From contig NZ_CP064030.1 of the NCBI RefSeq assembly GCF_016865235.1, positions 2,480,001-2,544,000 of the forward strand: a stretch of DNA of 64,000 bases, given 5' to 3'. Both the position numbers and the translations under genes were made by a program. The DNA comes from Dyella caseinilytica. Lineage in GTDB: Bacteria; Pseudomonadota; Gammaproteobacteria; Xanthomonadales; Rhodanobacteraceae. Every line of letters begins with the position of its first letter. The stretch's first letter is position 1. The notes beneath the pieces were generated by a model. The model was given only the letters and a program-made list of their open reading frames with translations. It searched no databases and had not been told where the DNA came from. Below, in pieces: positions 62,127 through 64,000 of the stretch.

Positions 62127-63020
62127 TTAAGCAAGCATCTTTTCAACTGGCAGCACGAACATCTCGCGCGCACCGGCCTTCTTGATTTCTTCCAGTTGGC
62201 GCCAGCTCACCTCGCCGGCGCACAGCGCCTGCAACATCAGCTGATCGGGCTGACCCGCAACGGGCAGCAAGGTAGGTTGGGGGCCACCCGGCAGCAGTCG
62301 CGTCACCGCATCGAGCGAGGTCCGCGAGGTCTGGAGCAGCAGCAGGCGCGATTCGCGCACCTGGATCACACCGTCCAGGCGCTTGAGCAACAGTTCGATC
62401 ATGTCGCCGCGTTCATCGCTGGGCAGCGCATCCGGCCCCGCCAGCACCGCTTCGCTCTGCAGCAACACATCGGTTTCACGCAATTGATTGGCAATCAGGG
62501 TGCCACCGCTCTGCACCAAGTCGCAGATAACTTCGGCCGTGCCCAGCTTCGGCGCGATTTCCACCGAGCCCGCGAGCGTCACCACGGCCGCATCAACGTT
62601 CTTCTCCTTAAGCCATTGGTTGAGCAGCCCCGGATAGGAGGTGGCAATGCGCAAACCCGACAGATCCTGCGGCTGGCTGTAATCCATGTCCTGCGGCACG
62701 GCAATCGAGAGACGGCAGCGTCCGAAACCCAGTGGGCGCCATTCGGTCAGCGTAGCCGCGCCATCGCCGACTACGCCCCGGAATTCGTTCAACACGTTGC
62801 GGCCGACGATGCCCAGGTCGCAAACACCCTGCGCAATCAGGCCAGGAATATCGTCGTCGCGGACCAACAGCAGGTCCACGGGCTCGCCTTCGCCAAAACA
62901 AAACAGTTTGTCGCGGCTCTGCCGAAAGGTGAGGCCACAGCGGTTGAGCAGATCCAACGCCGGCTCGGTCAGGCGGCCAGACTTCTGCATGGCGATACGC
63001 AAACGATCCCTCGGCTTCAT
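62127..63020 (-). CDS. hisG: ATP phosphoribosyltransferase HisG (long form)
   Basis: A 297-aa long-form HisG with the C-terminal ACT-like histidine-binding domain, so feedback-inhibited by histidine and independent of HisZ. Conserved blocks are RIAMQKSGRLTEPALDLL, LGIVGRNVLNEF and EVICDLVQSGGTLIANQL. First his enzyme gene. Its start overlaps the stop of the TrpR-like gene by four bases, so it is translationally coupled to that regulator. Confidence 0.97.
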   Translation of the reverse strand: MKPRDRLRIAMQKSGRLTEPALDLLNRCGLTFRQSRDKLFCFGEGEPVDLLLVRDDDIPGLIAQGVCDLGIVGRNVLNEFRGVVGDGAATLTEWRPLGFGRCRLSIAVPQDMDYSQPQDLSGLRIATSYPGLLNQWLKEKNVDAAVVTLAGSVEIAPKLGTAEVICDLVQSGGTLIANQLRETDVLLQSEAVLAGPDALPSDERGDMIELLLKRLDGVIQVRESRLLLLQTSRTSLDAVTRLLPGGPQPTLLPVAGQPDQLMLQALCAGEVSWRQLEEIKKAGAREMFVLPVEKMLA

Positions 63021-63352
63021 GCCCTTGCCCTTTTTGCGGCGGCGCGACTACGCGCAGCACGCGCGGCGGCGGCAAGATAGCCGCCGCTGCCTTGATTCAG
63101 ATAGCGCGCCACGCGCCCGATGGTGGTGATGCTCACGGCCGTGCGCTCGTGGATTTCGCGGTAGGACACACCTTCCAGCAGATAAGGCACCACCCGCCAG
63201 CGATCGACCAGCACCTCCAGTTCGGCCGGCGTACACAGATCGTTGAGGAAGGCGTCCATTTCTTCGGTCGTTTTCAACGAGAGCAAGGCGCGGCAGAGGC
63301 TGGCCTTGGCGGACTCATCGGGGGTCTCAGGATCGATCGATCGACGCTTCAT
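63017..63352 (-). CDS. TrpR-like YerC/YecD family regulator
   Basis: A 111-aa DNA-binding protein of the TrpR superfamily, YerC/YecD branch. The middle has LCTPAELEVLVDRWRVVPYLLEG, and the helix-turn-helix is GVSYREIHERTAVSITTIGR. The C-terminal 20 residues are basic and Ala/Arg-rich. In this group the gene leads the his operon; whether it senses histidine, tryptophan or another ligand is not known. It overlaps hisG. An inverted repeat at its own start codon may be an autoregulatory site. Confidence 0.9.
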   Translation of the reverse strand: MKRRSIDPETPDESAKASLCRALLSLKTTEEMDAFLNDLCTPAELEVLVDRWRVVPYLLEGVSYREIHERTAVSITTIGRVARYLNQGSGGYLAAAARAARSRAAAKRARA

Positions 63353-63369
63353 AATGTACTAACGCATTA
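63352..63369 (-). promoter_or_regulatory. Candidate operator of the TrpR-like/his operon
   Basis: TAATG (63352-63356) and CATTA (63365-63369) flank eight bases (TACTAACG), and the core GTACTAA resembles TrpR half-sites (GTACTAG). It overlaps the start codon. The rest of the 240-base gap up to the DUF998 gene has no clear promoter. Confidence 0.3.
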
Positions 63370-63595
63370 ACACAGTGGAGCGCATCATACGCGAGGCTGA
63401 CGGCAGTGGCAAGTCCGGCCAGACGCAAGTCAAAGACCTGCGAATTCGCAGGAAAATCCGGCAAACTCACCCACCCGGCTCGCACGGCATTCGTCGGGCG
63501 TCCCGTCAGCCGCACGCGTGTTCGTCCGTTATCCCCCAAAGAACTCAAACGGTGCAGCCCGGCTTGCACGCCCATTGCCCCTACTGAAGGCGCTC

Positions 63596-64000
63596 ATGAA
63601 CAACTCCCCTGCCGTTCGATTCGCCCCTCGCTTGATGATTTTCGCGGTCATCGTTTTTGCAGCCGTCTGCACTGCGGCACAGTTCTGGCGAACCGATCTG
63701 AACTGGATCACCATCCCGCTAAGTACGTATCTCGCGGGCCCCGGCAGTACCTATGTGCGCTCGGTGTATTACCTGATGGCGATCGCGCTGCTCGCCTTTG
63801 CCTGGGTGACTTACATCGCGACCACACCTGCATTGCGCAGCGTGCTGGGATCTGGCCTGTTCGCAGCAGCGGGACTCATCCTGCCTATCGTGGCCATCAC
63901 TGAACTGTTCCGGGGCACGCCATACCAGGCGCTGGCCCACGTGACCCACAAAGTCACGTCTCTTGCCACCTTTCTGTGGCTCAGCTTCGGCATGCTGCTC
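63596..64000 (+). CDS. DUF998-type membrane protein (5' part, truncated by window end)
   Basis: The ATG at 63596 has a GAAGG element upstream, and the frame stays open for 135 codons to the window edge. The visible part has hydrophobic helices at about 12-28, 58-76 and 82-104, preceded by MNNSPAVRFAPRL. The pattern LSTYLAGPGSTYVRSVYYLM and LLAFAWVTYIAT fits DUF998 family membrane proteins of unknown function. Truncated, so length and C-terminal features cannot be judged. Confidence 0.7.
   Translation, partial: MNNSPAVRFAPRLMIFAVIVFAAVCTAAQFWRTDLNWITIPLSTYLAGPGSTYVRSVYYLMAIALLAFAWVTYIATTPALRSVLGSGLFAAAGLILPIVAITELFRGTPYQALAHVTHKVTSLATFLWLSFGMLL

Overview
This 64 kb window is a GC-rich, densely packed chromosomal segment of a gammaproteobacterium. 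Gene content and order point to the Xanthomonadales (Lysobacterales), most likely a Rhodanobacteraceae-type genome such as Dyella, Frateuria or Rhodanobacter; that assignment is inference. Supporting features are the nudJ-mnmA-hflD cluster, clpA/clpS with infA nearby, a polyhydroxyalkanoate-granule-type protein, acnB and acnA head to head with an rpfB-like fadD beyond them, a yqaA gene between pcm and nlpD with no rpoS after nlpD, and a TrpR-like YerC/YecD regulator in front of an eight-gene his operon. I see no prophage, integron, CRISPR array, rRNA or tRNA gene. Nearly everything is core metabolism and information processing.

Layout. 0-2.4 kb: serC, an FHA-domain membrane protein and a PHA-system protein. 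2.5-8.4 kb: infA with a good promoter and terminator, clpA and clpS, a 290-bp palindromic element directly upstream of clpS, then nudJ-mnmA-hflD. 8.4-19.4 kb: type II NADH dehydrogenase, a LysR regulator, acnB, acnA, a small lipoprotein, an acyl-CoA ligase (rpfB-like) and a PilZ protein. 19.4-20.3 kb: about 890 bases with no convincing gene. 20.3-25.2 kb: scpA-scpB-rluB, an ArsC-like reductase and a DUF2239-DUF1330 operon whose promoter carries two copies of a palindromic operator. 25.3-31.8 kb: ftsH-rlmE, yhbY, a DUF498 protein, and surE-pcm-yqaA-nlpD. 32-38.5 kb: an Smr protein, a small secreted protein, then pyrG-kdsA-eno-ftsB-truD read leftward. 38.7-42.7 kb: cyoABCD ubiquinol oxidase. 42.9-48.2 kb: aminopeptidase P, parE, 3-hydroxyanthranilate dioxygenase and a NUDIX hydrolase. 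48.7-51.7 kb: two tandem amino-acid permeases. 51.7-52.5 kb: a structured, terminator-ended stretch that may encode a small RNA, then a Tat-exported HiPIP. 52.6-55.7 kb: mtnB-mtnD-mtnC of methionine salvage and a legumain-like (C13) peptidase. 55.8-63.4 kb: the complete operon yerC/yecD-hisGDCBHAFI. The window ends inside a DUF998 membrane protein.

How genes work together: ClpA and ClpS form the N-degron branch of the Clp protease; ScpA/ScpB are the kleisin and winged-helix partners of SMC; CyoABCD and Ndh form a simple non-proton-pumping-NADH to proton-pumping-oxidase chain; SurE/Pcm are stress-survival enzymes; KdsA and PyrG both supply CMP-KDO for LPS; MtnB/D/C form the middle of the 5'-methylthioadenosine salvage route; the his genes make histidine from PRPP.

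I did not find an obviously new multi-gene system. The signals most worth a second look are non-coding: the clpS-upstream palindromic element, the double operator in the DUF2239 promoter, the alternative hairpins between parE and the haaO gene, the candidate small RNA at 51.9-52.06 kb, a palindrome in the mtnB leader, a candidate TrpR-like autoregulatory site, the empty 19.4-20.3 kb stretch, and apparent gene losses or moves relative to conserved neighbourhoods (ispD/ispF, rpoS, rpfF/rpfC).
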